Assembly (NCBI RefSeq): GCF_035046485.1 | Contig: NC_085138.1 | Location: 4,649,409-4,713,408 of the forward strand | Length of the DNA stretch: 64,000 nt | From: Aedes albopictus | Taxonomy: Eukaryota; Arthropoda; Insecta; Diptera; Culicidae | Reading direction: 5' to 3' | In this document: positions 10,290 to 20,805 of the stretch, one piece after another | Layout of the letters: every line of letters begins with the position of its first letter | Position numbering within the stretch: position 1 is the stretch's first letter | The notes under the pieces: generated by a model | Databases searched by the model: none | Seen by the model: only the letters and a program-made list of their open reading frames with translations | What the model was told of the DNA's origin: nothing | Position numbers and translations under genes: made by a program

Positions 10290-11465
10290 TCACTCTGCAT
10301 ATTTTATTATTTTCTTCAGTAATTCCTCCATGAGTTTTTCCAGGGATTCCTCCGGGAATTCTTCCAGGGTTTCCTTGAGGAATTTTTCCAGAAATTTCTC
10401 CTACAAAGATTCCTCCAGTGATTTCTCCAGGAATTGGTTCAAGGGATCCCTCCAGCAATCCCACCAGCATTTCCTCCAGGAATTTCTTCTGGGATTGGTC
10501 CAGGTATTTACCAGAAATTCCTTCAGGGATTCCTCCAAAGATTCTTCAGAGACTCCTCCAGGAATTCCTCCGATGATTCCTCCAATAATTCATCCAGATT
10601 TTCTTCCAATAATTTTTACTAGAATTTCTTCAGAAATTTCTCTGGAAATTCCAAATGGAATTTCTGCAAGGATTCCTCCAGGAGTTCCTCTGGAGATTTC
10701 TCAAGGATTCCTCGAGGAATTTCTCCAGGTATTTCTCTAGAGATACCTCATGAAATTCCTGTGGAAATTCCACAAGGGATTTCTCCAGAAAATCTTTAAA
10801 GGATTCATCCAGGGATTCGACCTGAAATTTTTCCAGCGATTCTTCAAGAAAATCCTCCAGAAATTCCTCTAGGAGTTCCCCTGACAATTTCTCAAGGATT
10901 TTCTCTAGATATTCCTCCAGGAATTTGCACAGACATTCCTTCAGGAGTTCCTCTTAGGGAATCCTCTAGGGATCGCTCTAGGAATTCCTCCAGGAAATCT
11001 TTTAGGAATACCTCCAGGCACTCCTCCAGGGAATTTTATAGGATTCGTCCAGGTATTTCTTCAGGATTTAAATATGGGACTCCTCCAGAAATACCTTTAA
11101 GAATTCCACCAAGAATTACCCCAGGAACACCTCAGAAAATAAAACGGCAGTTTATCCAGGCAATCATCCTCCCGGAGTTTATACATACACGCATTATTCC
11201 AAGAATCAAAGGAAGTCCTTCGGAGATTTCTCCAGGAATTGATTCAATGGATTCCTCCAGTAATACAAACAGGATTTAGCAGTAATTTATCAGCAATTCC
11301 TCGAGGAATTTATACCTTCAGGGATTCCACTAAAGATTCTTTCGGAGATTCCTCCAGGAATGCCTCGGATAATTCCTCCAGTAATTCATCCAGAAATTCA
11401 TCGAAGAATTCTTCAAGGATTTACTCCAGAAACTCCTCTGGGAATTTCTCTTGGAATTTATTACT
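10290..11465 (-). repeat. 12-bp minisatellite array
   Basis: Units of the GAATTCCTCCAG type, opposite in orientation to the array at 3.5-6.7 kb and more degenerate. Open frames in it (for example 10330-10740 on plus and 10630-10887 on minus) encode only periodic peptides. Confidence 0.85.
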
Positions 11466-11637
11466 CGCGCCGGTCTACAGGGCAACAACGATCCTTGCGA
11501 ATGGTAACCGGTGAACAGATAGCTTGACAGGGCGCGTGGAAACCGTACACGCACGGACCAGAAGCTGGAGCCTTACAATAGCTACTGGGAGTCGCACGAT
11601 GACGAGAAGAATTGATCTCCCGAGGACACATCCAGCC

Positions 11638-11910
11638 TCACGAACCTACCAGAAGGCTTGCAGAAGGCCCACTGTCATTCACGATTGCGAAGGGTCGATA
11701 ATTTCGGGCTCTTGGATCTTCTCTAATTAGTAGCTGAATCTCAACTAACTCCTTGCTGCTTTTTACACGGTCGGGCATCTCCCCTAGCCGATTTCGTGTG
11801 CCGATCCTGCCTCTGATTCCTCCCACACTCAGTAGGAATTCAGTAGAGGTTGCCACCCACCATACTCGGGCACCCATTTTTACCATTTGTACGTTGCGCT
11901 TCTTGGTCAC
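11638..11910 (-). CDS. Hypothetical ORF, 90 codons
   Basis: An open frame with aperiodic composition (LLSVGGIRGRIGTRNRLGEM) lying in Helitron cargo between a minisatellite and a MITE. I do not recognise it. It may be a captured exon or a chance frame. Confidence 0.2.
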   Translation of the reverse strand: MTKKRNVQMVKMGARVWWVATSTEFLLSVGGIRGRIGTRNRLGEMPDRVKSSKELVEIQLLIREDPRARNYRPFAIVNDSGPSASLLVGS

Positions 11911-12037
11911 CCTAGGCGTAGCGCTCTTAATTGACCGTTGGGAAATTACGCTATCTGGACAAATATTTCCCTAATTTCCCGGACTCAAATATGGGTATCT
12001 TAAAGAGTTTCTCTAAGACTATGTTTATTGCATACGC

Positions 12038-12439
12038 ATGTCGAATGGCGGAGGTGTGCTTGGGGTATGGTTTGCTGCTTTGTGGCTTTGTCATACCGAT
12101 GATCACTTCCCTGGAAAAGATCGGCTGCACTCATTGGTTAATAAAAGGTGCTGGACACCAGGGGTGGATGGTGTCAGGCCACAGAGCAGTCGTGGAAGCG
12201 ACTTTGTAAAACACTGGACGGATTTCGGGACCATTGCTGGAAATATCACTTTAATTCCTTTGTCGCCCCCGGAGGTTCATTGCAGTGATCAATGCAGCGA
12301 CGTAAGCGCGGTCGACCTGATGTACTATTGTAACAGACTGATACGAAGGTTTAACGAAGCAGCCGTCACAGTTGGGTCGTCCGCGCTGGGCTGTGAAAAA
12401 TCGCTTTTCGTTGATATCGCTAACGCAAAGCGTAGGTAA
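12038..12439 (+). CDS. Hypothetical ORF, 133 codons
   Basis: An open frame of ordinary composition, not derived from a tandem repeat, containing several Cys (RCWTPGVDGVRP, VHCSDQCSDV). It ends 22 bp before a MITE. No domain was recognised. It lies in Helitron cargo, so a captured gene fragment is possible. No promoter or splice context supports expression. Confidence 0.25.
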   Translation: MSNGGGVLGVWFAALWLCHTDDHFPGKDRLHSLVNKRCWTPGVDGVRPQSSRGSDFVKHWTDFGTIAGNITLIPLSPPEVHCSDQCSDVSAVDLMYYCNRLIRRFNEAAVTVGSSALGCEKSLFVDIANAKRR

Positions 12440-12460
12440 TGGGGGTGTAACATTAAACTA

Positions 12461-12718
12461 CAGTAGACGTTCGGTCGGTGCAAACGGTTTAACTGCAATG
12501 GTTTATAACTGCAAGTCCGGTAAGTGCAACAAATTTGCAGTTATCGCACCGCCAAATGTCAAAATGGTGCGCCATGTTAGCCCAAATGAACAATCGGATG
12601 AAGTTCACGTTCATTTTATGTCAGTTGATGGTTTGTTGACACTGTCAGGCGTTGCAGTTATCGGATTTTCGTTCGCTAAGTGAAACGTAAACATGTTGCA
12701 GTTATCGAACGTCTACTG
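12461..12718 (+). mobile_element. MITE, CAGTAGACGTTCG family, copy 1
   Basis: 258 bp with inverted ends CAGTAGACGTTCG and CGAACGTCTACTG, flanked by TA on both sides (12459-12460 and 12719-12720). The interior repeats TTGCAGTTATCG near both ends. The second copy at 17160 is about 90% identical. Confidence 0.85.
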
Positions 12719-13239
12719 TAGCTTCACAAAAATTTGACATGCAACCCTAATGAACAAACAAGCTACGGGAAAAACTGTTCAATAACAAGAATTGAGCGGA
12801 AGAGGAATATTTCACAAGATATGCTGGAGGATTCCCCAGGGATGTCTCTACGAACTCTAGATTCATCAATGGGAGTTTTTCCAGCAATTCTTTGAACAGT
12901 TCACCCAACAAAAAACTCAGAAAAAATCCTAAACTCCTGCAAAACCTTCTGGTTGGATACCATTGAGAATAGGGTCCTAAAATGAAAAATATTTCCCCGG
13001 TTTTGCTGCATAACACGAAAGAGCATGCTTTTCTGATCTCAATGGTAATTTTTCCGAACTTAAACAATAACAGAATAGTTAAAAAACTTGAAAATAAAAT
13101 AATGATGAGCAGGTCTTGTTTGACATTCGAGGTCAACCTTGACGTAACGAAAGTGAAACGGCGGGTTGCAAAAGACACCACATTGGCTCACTTTTGACAA
13201 TAAATGTTCCTGTTTGAGAAGTTTGAGGGTTTGAGAAGT

Positions 13240-13275
13240 CCCAAAAAAATGACCACGTGGTTTATGGACAGCCCC
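13240..13275 (-). mobile_element. Solo end of the GTCCATAAA foldback family
   Basis: It contains the phrase GACCACGTGGTTTATGGACA followed by GCCCC, the reverse complement of the sequence at 63874-63910. Only one terminal repeat is present. Confidence 0.6.
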
Positions 13276-14354
13276 TTAGGAATCAAATAGATGTCCGTGT
13301 CCCGACCTGTTGCAGAGAAGGTGTAAACTTGAGATATATTAAGGTTGATATGTGACGTTCAAATATATAAATCAGAAAATATCGCAATCTTGATTACACC
13401 TCAAAATCTTTGACGGTTCCAGGTTAACGGATGTAACATGAGCAAAAAAAATTACAGCAACCAGGTTGGTATAATAAAGAATGAGCCATTTTACGAAACA
13501 CAGGCGAATAAACTGTGAGGGTGAACTGTTTTATTCCTGACATAAATATCTTGAAGTTAAGTCTATGTGAAAACCCTACATCTTTTGGAACGGAGAGCTC
13601 CCATACAACATACATTTCTTCATTACTCGGGAATCAATCAATGGTTCCCTTTGGCATATGGAGGTTTATGAAGGCAAGACATGTTTCTTAAATAGTGTGA
13701 GACCCCTTCCCAAGGGGATACAATACAAATGGAACAGACAAAACTACTAAAAATTACATCCGAAATGTTTAATTAATATCATCATGTATTTTTAACGATC
13801 GAATTGTTAACGCCAAGGTTAATACTTTGGGAGATTTGTCACTTCAAGAGCAAATTTTCAATATGCCCTAAGTAACATTTTGATTTGATCGAGAAAATCG
13901 AACTCAAAGTTTTGGTTTTCGTTTTTAATTCATATTTAACGTTGAAACCGAAACCAGTATAATAAATACGCACAAACGACATCAGATAACAGCATTTATT
14001 GCTTCCTAATTGAAAATCTGAATAAAGTTCAAAAAAACATTAGATTTTTGCATCAAAACAATTCTACGTCGCTTGGCGTCAGAAAAAGTAAATAAGACAT
14101 TTTGTTAAGTCATTACTGAAACCTCTCGGTTACTTTCGTCGGGTGCGTTACGTCGCGTTATGCAAATTTATGTTGCTTTCGTCGGTGTGTTTACGTCATG
14201 TTGCCAGCTGTCATGTTGGTTAAGTCAGTTACTTACGTCGTTCTGTTTATGTGAAAATTGGCACTTAAGCCAAACGGATTCCTCTTGCAATAAAGGTAAT
14301 ATCTTGGGTTTTTAAGAACGATTTGATTCAATAGTGATTATTTTATTGTTTCAG

Positions 14355-14770
14355 CAAGTGACACAGGCTGAAGTCTTCCTTCCGAAGTCGACTTTGTTAT
14401 CGGAAAAGGATGTCATACCTATAAATAAGTACATATGATCAAGACGAGAAGATCCATTGCGAATCTGGCTGCAAGCTGCAGCTCATCCAGGACCGTGACC
14501 ACTGACCGGGTGCTTGTCGGTGTACTGTGCAATGCTTCTGGGCTCGGGCCAAAGAGAGAAAACGAATTAACTAGCTGATTCGGCGGCGGTGAACGAAGAA
14601 GTCAAGGTAGCGATAGAGACGACCGCGGACACCGGGAGATCAAAAGTATCACGGTGTTATCCACGATAACGGAAGCATTGGACAGTTTAGAAATGATTTC
14701 TGTGGTCCGCAGGCAGATCAACCAGCAGTCTAAAGCACATACCGAAATGGACCGCACGTAGTATGGTGAG
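14355..14770 (+). pseudogene. KH-domain gene fragment, FUBP/PSI-like
   Basis: It begins right after an acceptor-like TTTATTGTTTCAG (ending 14354), with a donor-like AAAG|GTAATA about 60 bp upstream. Across frames one reads AEVFLPKS, then VDFVIGKGC, which holds the KH GxxG loop region, then IHCESGCKLQLIQDRD, resembling the second half of a KH fold in FUBP/PSI single-strand-binding and splicing proteins. At least two frameshifts and a stop break it. A Gly/Arg-rich linker-like stretch follows. The match is by eye only. Confidence 0.4.
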
Positions 14771-14797
14771 CACCACAGGTGGGGCAGAATGAACTAT

Positions 14798-14962
14798 GGG
14801 AACGTCCATAAATTACGTCACGCAAAAATCGACCATTTTCAACCCCCCCTCCCCCCTTTGTCACACTTTTTGTATGGGATCTCTGAAATTTTTGTATGAG
14901 TCGTCATACTTTGCTTAACCCCCCTCCCCCCTCAAAGCGTGACGTAATTTATGGACGTTCCC
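14798..14962. mobile_element. Foldback MITE, GGGAACGTCCATAAATTACG family
   Basis: 165 bp with near-perfect inverted arms GGGAACGTCCATAAATTACG / CGTAATTTATGGACGTTCCC, C-rich inner arms (CCCCCCTCCCCCC) and TAT on both flanks. It is related by its GTCCATAAA core to elements at 13240, 54587 and 63874. Confidence 0.8.
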
Positions 14963-15698
14963 TATCCGCAAATTGTACATCTAAATTGATTTCTTCTGCT
15001 ATGTCAAATCAGTGTTATATGAGATTTCACGAGGGGGTTTTATATATACAGGGTACTGCAAATAGTTTCTAGGTACGAAATAAATAAAAATAATAAAAAA
15101 ATAGTTTGGAAGTTTTAAGGGAAGTATTTGGTTTCAAAAGCATCGTGCAATGCGTCACCTCGCAACCTGAGAGGACATGTGAAATCTGTGCTGAGAAAAT
15201 GCCTACTAATTCTAAATGAGCACTTTTTATAAATAGGTACGTGAAAAGGCATGTATCCCAGCATTTATCACAAAAAGCAACTGGAGTCAAATTTCTTTGT
15301 AGTTCAAAACTTTATTAGAAAAGATATTTGCTAGTGGTTGTAGGGTGGAGCGGAGTAAGATGAGCACCCTAAGGATTATCTGGAGTTTACTAAAAGTGCA
15401 CGCAGGACAACCTTTCTATTGATAAATTGGACGAACTTATTTAAATGAATTAATATCATTAATTTCCTTGACCTTATATATGGTACATCCAATAGGTTAT
15501 CGTTAAGAATAAATAAAACAATTACAATTAGTAAGAAAACTGACGGGTACTCATTCTGCTCTGTTCTACCCTACACACGGTCTTAGAAGTTGGTGACGAC
15601 GACGACGAGAAAAAGCTATTGCTGCCTCAACTTTGGGAGCGCTTTTTGTCCCGTGTGGTCAGTTCACTTCCGCTCTACCTGTGTTAGACCAAGCATCA

Positions 15699-16470
15699 CT
15701 AGCTCTTGCTGTATGCAGCGACGACGGAACCGAGAATGCGCTGGATCTCATTCGGGAGTTCTCCCTCAGGGACTACCTCTAGCATGGCTTGAGCCCAGGA
15801 CTGCAGGAGCTGCTTGACTTCCTCTGTGATCAGATGGCCTTCCTGGTGTTACCGTGTTACTTCTTTTGTTGGTGCTGTTGGTGGTGTGATGATTATTTAT
15901 ACGATCTGGTGCTGCAGGTCAAAATCTGCTGGTGCAGCTGGGCCAAATGCTGCGCCTGGTTGTCGCTGTTGCTACAGAATTGCCTGCTGCTGGAGCACCA
16001 TTTGCTGGGGAACTTGTTTCTTTGAGGCGGGTTTCCCCCGCATCGAAAGATCTTTGCGCATCGAAGAGGCATTTTTCGATGGGGGGGACGTCGTTCTTGC
16101 GCTTCCTGCCCACGGTTGGGGTTGGTTCCGTTTTAGAGGAATCATCTGGTACGGTACGGTACGGTTTCCTCGCTTTCCGACGTCGTGAGATCGGTTTTTT
16201 CGTGCTGCAGCAGCCGGTTCAACAGGGAAAATCGATCTCGGGTCACCTTCAGCAGTCGTCGCTGACTGGTCTGCAAGTTTTCCTGAAAGAATTATTCGTT
16301 CTAATGCAGTCTGAATACAGAGGAGACCCACCTGACCACCTGACCCTGATCCTTCTGAAAGCTGAGAGATACTCACCTTGCTCCGTCCTATCACACTCAC
16401 ACGGTCTTTTAGTGCTTCCACCGGGAAAGTATTTGGTGATGATGTTCCGTTGGCGTAAACACTGTTGAGT
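15699..16470 (-). pseudogene. INO80 complex subunit E-like gene fragment
   Basis: The reverse strand encodes ENLQTSQRRLLKVTRDRF then SLLNRLLQHEKTDL, very close to the coiled coil of INO80E, a small subunit of the INO80 chromatin remodeller. An acidic/Ser stretch (TTSESEETVP), a basic patch (VGRKRKNDVPP) and a C-terminal part ending LGSVVAAYSKS with a stop at 15699 follow. The segment before ENLQ begins at an acceptor-like TTCTTTCAG, and a donor-like AAG|GTGAGT lies about 94 bp further upstream, so intron structure seems retained. A tandem ACCGT expansion at about 16150 shifts the frame, and further stops lie downstream. The assignment rests on remembered family sequence. Confidence 0.6.
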
Positions 16471-17159
16471 AGTGTTTACATAATTTTGTTACTTTGGTCG
16501 TTTTGACAGCGCACTTACGTCAGCTGGGGGTTATGCGCGTTACATAAGTCATTCTACCGACAAAGCGACACATGTGAAAAGTGCTCATTTTGTTACTTAA
16601 GTCATTTTGATTTTTTTAAATTTCAAAAGTTTTTAACTACTTTTGACTTGCGATCTTGGTACACAGCATAAAGCTGTTTAATAGGTATTAAAATATGCAA
16701 AAACCTCATTTTTGTTTATTTTGTTACTTAGGACGTATTGAAAATTTGCTCTTGACTTTAAGTTACATTATTGACGATTTTGCACCAAATTCGACGCACA
16801 GGCAAATAAAATTGTCCTACCACAAAATGTACACGCCGGTTTCAGCATACATTGGTTGAAGTCGCCGCTACAGTTTTTCTGTAGCGGATGCGTATTTTGG
16901 AGTGGTGTTTCGACTAATCGTTTTGATTACGCGTTGTTTCCTTTGTTGTTGGATGTGAGAACATTGTGCTTTCAAAGATTGAACATTTGCACGATCGTCC
17001 CAAAATCCTTGCAATGCTTAATAATAAAGAGTAAAGGTTGATAACCAAGCTGCTCATCCTAGATTTTCCTTCTTTTTTTTTTAAAGGCTATTCTTACACA
17101 TAATACTGTTAAGAAAGGGTGGCCTTCTCTTAACAAAAATGAATCCAAACAACACAATA

Positions 17160-17416
17160 CAGTAGACGTTCGGTCGGTGCAAACGGTTTAACTGCAATGC
17201 TTTTTAACTGCAAGTCCGGTAAGTGCAACAAATTTGCAGTTATCGCACCACTATCCGTCTAAACGGTGCGCCAAGTTAGCCCAAATGAACGGTCGAATGA
17301 ATTTTGCGTTCATTTAACGTCAATTGATGGGTTGTTGACGCCTGTCTGACGTTGCAGTTATCGAATTTTGTTCGCTAAGTGAAACGTAAACAGTTGCAGT
17401 TATCGAACGTCTACTG
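17160..17416 (+). mobile_element. MITE, CAGTAGACGTTCG family, copy 2
   Basis: 257 bp, collinear with 12461-12718, with the same inverted ends and TA flanks (17158-17159 and 17417-17418). It lies about 95 bp before the right end of the Helitron-bounded segment. Confidence 0.85.
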
Positions 17417-17549
17417 TAAAATTAATATTAAATATGGTAGATAATTGCAAAACAAAAAACTTCACGAACACATTTTAAATGGGCAATACAAGGTTTGCCG
17501 GGTCAGCTAGTACTGAAATAAAATTGAATTTAATCGTAAAAAAAAATCA

Positions 17550-18020
17550 TCGCCTGCGTTGAGTATGTCTTAGCTTGCTTCATTTTTGGTGAACAGGAAC
17601 CCGCAGCAGGGTTCCCGGTACTGATATTCTAAGAAATTTGACATTTATTGCTGACTGCACCCAAAATTGGACTGACACAATAGTGTGCACACACTTTCAA
17701 AGTGTGATTGCAGCGCTGGACCACGTCGGATCGAGTTGGGGTCTTCGGTGCACTTATTCCTTGTAAATCAAGGAATAAGTGCACCGAAGACGTCGAGGCG
17801 ATCCGAGGCAATTGTGCACTTTTATCACACTTTTTAGGCGTATCAAAAATAGTGTGATAGTCCAATTTGGGGTGCAGTCAGCAATATGATACACATCATT
17901 ATTTTACACATGATATCGAAAAGTATATCTATGACTGGATTGACACGTTAAATACTTGGATAACCTAGTGAAAATTCATGTTTGAAACATGTGGCTCGAA
18001 CGTGTAGAATATTTTCAGTG
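17550..18020 (+). mobile_element. MITE family A, copy d (right half of the split copy)
   Basis: It resumes exactly where copy b stops, with the shared TCGCCTGCGTTGA, and runs to the terminus GAATATTTTCAGTG. It is interrupted by a second MITE at 17648-17884. Orientation agrees with copies a and b. Confidence 0.75.
17648..17884. mobile_element. MITE nested in MITE A, TTGCTGACTGCACCC family
   Basis: 237 bp with inverted ends TTGCTGACTGCACCC...AAATTGGACT and AGTCCAATTTGGGGTGCAGTCAGCAA-type, flanked by TA on both sides. Its centre (about 17742-17790) is a perfect hairpin with 23-bp arms around a TAAAT loop. Confidence 0.8.
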
Positions 18021-18729
18021 TAGTTGCCGGTATCCTAAAGTTCAATGTGTTTTCTTCCAATTATTGAAAACGTTAAATCAAATAACATTGTAGAAGCTAT
18101 GCTATGATTTTTTAAAATTATTGATCAAATATGTGTTTTTCAGTTTTTCGGGGTAAATCACGCCGCCCGTTACGGGAAAAATGCGCCACGAAATGTAACA
18201 CGCCAAGAAATAACGTGGTTTGAGTGTTGCATGCATCACGGCGTTTACTCGGCGTTAGTGCTGCAGCTAATAACGCAATAAATGCACATTTGAAAGGTTC
18301 TGATTTTCGTCTCTGTGTTACTTTAGTCATAATTCAAACGCCAACGGCTGTTTTGGAGTTACGGCGATGGCCGGCGCATTTTGCCCCAAAAGTACTCGCG
18401 ATTTTGGACTACAAAATACTCATTTTTACACTTAAAACGGCCCTTCTTGCACAAATCATAAATTTTGCGAGTAAGCAAAGAGATTTTCACATCAAGTTTT
18501 ACAACTTTGCTCCATTTCGATCTGTAAATCTGCGGACAAACTTTCCGCATTCTTACATGAGAAATGGCTGAAATCGGTTTTTAATTTTAATATTTCGACA
18601 CTGATTTTTCATTTGGGCCTAACTGACATTTTCGAGTTCTCTTCATCGATCCTCTCTTTGTGTTATCACAGAATGCGTATTGAGTTTTTTTGGTTGAAAT
18701 GCAAAGAAGACCACTGCATGTTGCTATAG
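18021..18729. other. Unannotated spacer
   Basis: No domain, terminal repeat or RNA gene was recognised. The frame at 18224-18571 (plus) has no recognisable content. Confidence 0.4.
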
Positions 18730-18782
18730 AAAAAAACCCTAATTAATCCACCTAGCGGTGATGGTGCCTTTCTCGTGCCATA
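18730..18782 (-). repeat. High-copy repeat end (AACCCTAATTAATCCACC...CCTTTCTCG)
   Basis: The phrase TTAATCCACCTAGCGGTGAT with GTGCCTTTCTCG recurs at 26052-26100 (inverse), 31612-31657 and 51190-51231 (inverse). It marks one end of an abundant mosquito interspersed repeat whose remaining body here is not delimited. Confidence 0.6.
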
Positions 18783-19109
18783 AAGTATCCTTTCAACAAA
18801 ACATTCTGAATCTACATGCCAAACTGAGCCGAAATCCAAATTTTCATGAATTTTGGTGCCCGGGAAACTATTTAAAAATTAAGTTTGTATGAGAGTGGTT
18901 TGTCTGATCACCCCTCGTTGCATTTTCTACTGGGCGGAGCTGTCAAACAGTTGCCCAGCTGTCAAAAGGTGATTTCGAATAATGTCTTAGAAATTGATTT
19001 TAGGTATCGAAATAAAGTTCTAAAAATCTGAATAAAATCATAGTGACTCAGAAAAAGGTGATCTTTTGTATAAAATCAAAAAATAAATATTTTTTCAAAA
19101 TTTAAAAAC

Positions 19110-20470
19110 TTAATTCCTCAAGATTTTCCTCCAGGAATTTCTTCAGCAATACCTCAAGGGATTTACTCTGGAATTCTTTCAGTGATTCTATCAAGCATAA
19201 CTTCATTGATTATTTTAAAAATTCCATCAAGGATTCCCCTAGGCCCTATACATATGTGTGAAGAATTAGCGTAAGTTAAAATTCACAAATAAAACGATAC
19301 TTAAAAAAAATCTTTATACATAGGTTTCCTTCAGAAATTCCTCCTGGATTTTTTCAGGAACTCCCCTAGGAATAAATCGTGTTCTTCCTCCAGGAACTGT
19401 TTAGGGACTCCTATAGGAATTCCCTTTGGAATTGATTCCAGAATTCCTCTTGGGCTTTCTTCAAAAACGCCTGCAGGAATTTCTTCAGGAGCTGCTAAAG
19501 GGATTCCTCCACGAACATTTCTTAGGATTCCTTCAGGATTTCTTCAAGAATTCCATCTGCGGTTTCTTCAGGAATTCTTCATGGGATTCCTCCAAGAATT
19601 CCTCTGGAGATCTCTTAAGTGTTTCCTCCAGGATTTTTTTTCAGAGATTGCTCTGGGAATTGCTGCAGGGATTCCTCTAAAAATCTCTTCAAAGATTCCT
19701 CTAGGAATTTTTCGAGGAAATGCTACAAGTAGGGGTAGGCGGGGCAATATGGACATCTGCTGCTTCATGGATTCCTCCAGGAATTTCTCCAAGGATTCCC
19801 CCAGGGATTTCTCCAGGAATTCTCTCGAGGTGTTCTCCAGTAATTCCTTCAGAAATTCCTCAAGAAACTCAAGGGAATTACTTCAGGGATTTCTCCAGAG
19901 ATTTCTCAAGGGATTCCTTTAGGAAATCCTTCAAAGATTCGTCCAGGAATTCTTCTAAAGATTCTTCCAGGAAATCATCCTGAAATTTCTCAAGCGATTA
20001 TTTCAGAATTTTCTCCAGGGATTCCTTCCAGACTTCTTCAGGAGATTTCTCCACGAATTCCTCCAGGGATTCCTTAATGAGTTCTTCCAGGGATTGCTCC
20101 AAGAATTCATCCGAGAATTTCTCCAGGAATTTGTCCAGAAGTTCCTCCAGGCATTCGTCCAGGATTCTCTCTAAAGATTTTTCCAGGAATTGCTTCAGGG
20201 ATTTCTCCAGAAGTTCTTCCAAGGATTCTTTCAGAAGTTCCTCTAGCATTTCCTCTAGTGATTCCTCCCAGAATTCATCCAGGAGTTTCTCCAGGTATAC
20301 TTTGAGGAGTTCATCCAGGGATTTCTCCGGGAATTCCTTTAGGGTTTCTTCAGAAATTCATCCATGCACTCCTGTACGCTTTCTACCAGAGATTCAGGAA
20401 TTACTTCATAGATTTTTCCGGCAATGCAGTGAATTCTTTCAACGATTGCTCCAGGAATTCATGGAGAACG
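19110..20470 (-). repeat. 12-bp minisatellite array
   Basis: GAATTCCTCCAG-type units with a short non-repeat island at 19235-19320. About 12-bp periodicity is strongest from 19600 to 20330. Frames such as 20077-20475 encode only repeats of the SSRSFSRD type. Confidence 0.85.
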
Positions 20471-20805
20471 ACTGACCTATCTTATTTCATGGTGACCCTT
20501 CCAAGTAAGCAAGAAGTTACAGCTGCATTGGCGATTAAAAATTGAGGTTATGTCGTGTAATTTTGAAAGTTTGAAAGGGAAATACCAGTTCCCCATCGAT
20601 TTTTTCTACCCGCTTTTCACCAAAAAGTTTATCTGAAACGACTCAAATATGCGACTGAATTGCGATTATACCAGGATAATTTTAATTTGATTCTATAATT
20701 GCTCATTTCCACTTTAAATCTGCCTTCATTGAGTCCTTTAAAGGAATCCATGGAATAATTTCCCTAAATCGAAACTTTAAAATTAATTAAATTAAAATTA
20801 ATTTA

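Larger units (their letters stand above)
13844..16755. mobile_element. 2.9-kb TIR element carrying two gene fragments
   Basis: Bases 13844-13880 (TCAAGAGCAAATTTTCAATA, then CCTAAGTAACA) are repeated in inverse orientation at about 16719-16755, with a few mismatches. Subterminal GTTACTTAAGTCATTTTG-like motifs recur on both sides. Inside lie a KH-domain fragment on plus, an INO80E-like fragment on minus and a short MITE. No transposase was seen. Carrying two host-gene pieces fits a Pack-type element. Confidence 0.55.
9422..17510 (+). mobile_element. Helitron-bounded segment, non-autonomous
   Basis: The left end starts TCTATATATATAAAAATG after an A, and the right end finishes GCCGGGTCAGCTAG before a T. 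This matches Helitron rules: 5'-TC, 3'-CTRR, A|T target and no duplication. The end sequences resemble known insect Helitrons. No Rep/helicase frame was seen. The TTTGGAACGG...CTCCCATACA phrase near the left end recurs at about 13585-13610, so a second, nested Helitron-like copy may be present. The cargo is described separately. Confidence 0.55.
1233..17549 (+). mobile_element. 5'-truncated jockey-like LINE, greatly expanded by nested insertions
   Basis: The boundaries are a 13-bp direct repeat (1220-1232 and 17550-17562) with an A-rich tail just before the right copy (about 17537-17549), as expected of target-primed integration. LINE-derived pieces are 1233-1620, about 8186-8213, 8672-9421 and 17511-17549. 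Everything else between the ends is later insertion: a foldback and 6.4-kb element, a MITE and a Helitron. The RT reading frame is interrupted but collinear across the insertions. ORF2 also has an internal deletion after the RT, because its C-terminal end follows directly. Confidence 0.6.

Noticed and set aside
15789..16468. Plus-strand frames across 15.6-16.5 kb as a Trp/Cys-rich secreted protein
   Set aside because: They are antisense shadows of the INO80E-like fragment, whose minus-strand reading gives recognisable conserved sequence.
9422..17510. An autonomous Helitron
   Set aside because: No Rep or helicase motif was found in any frame. The cargo is repeats and gene fragments.
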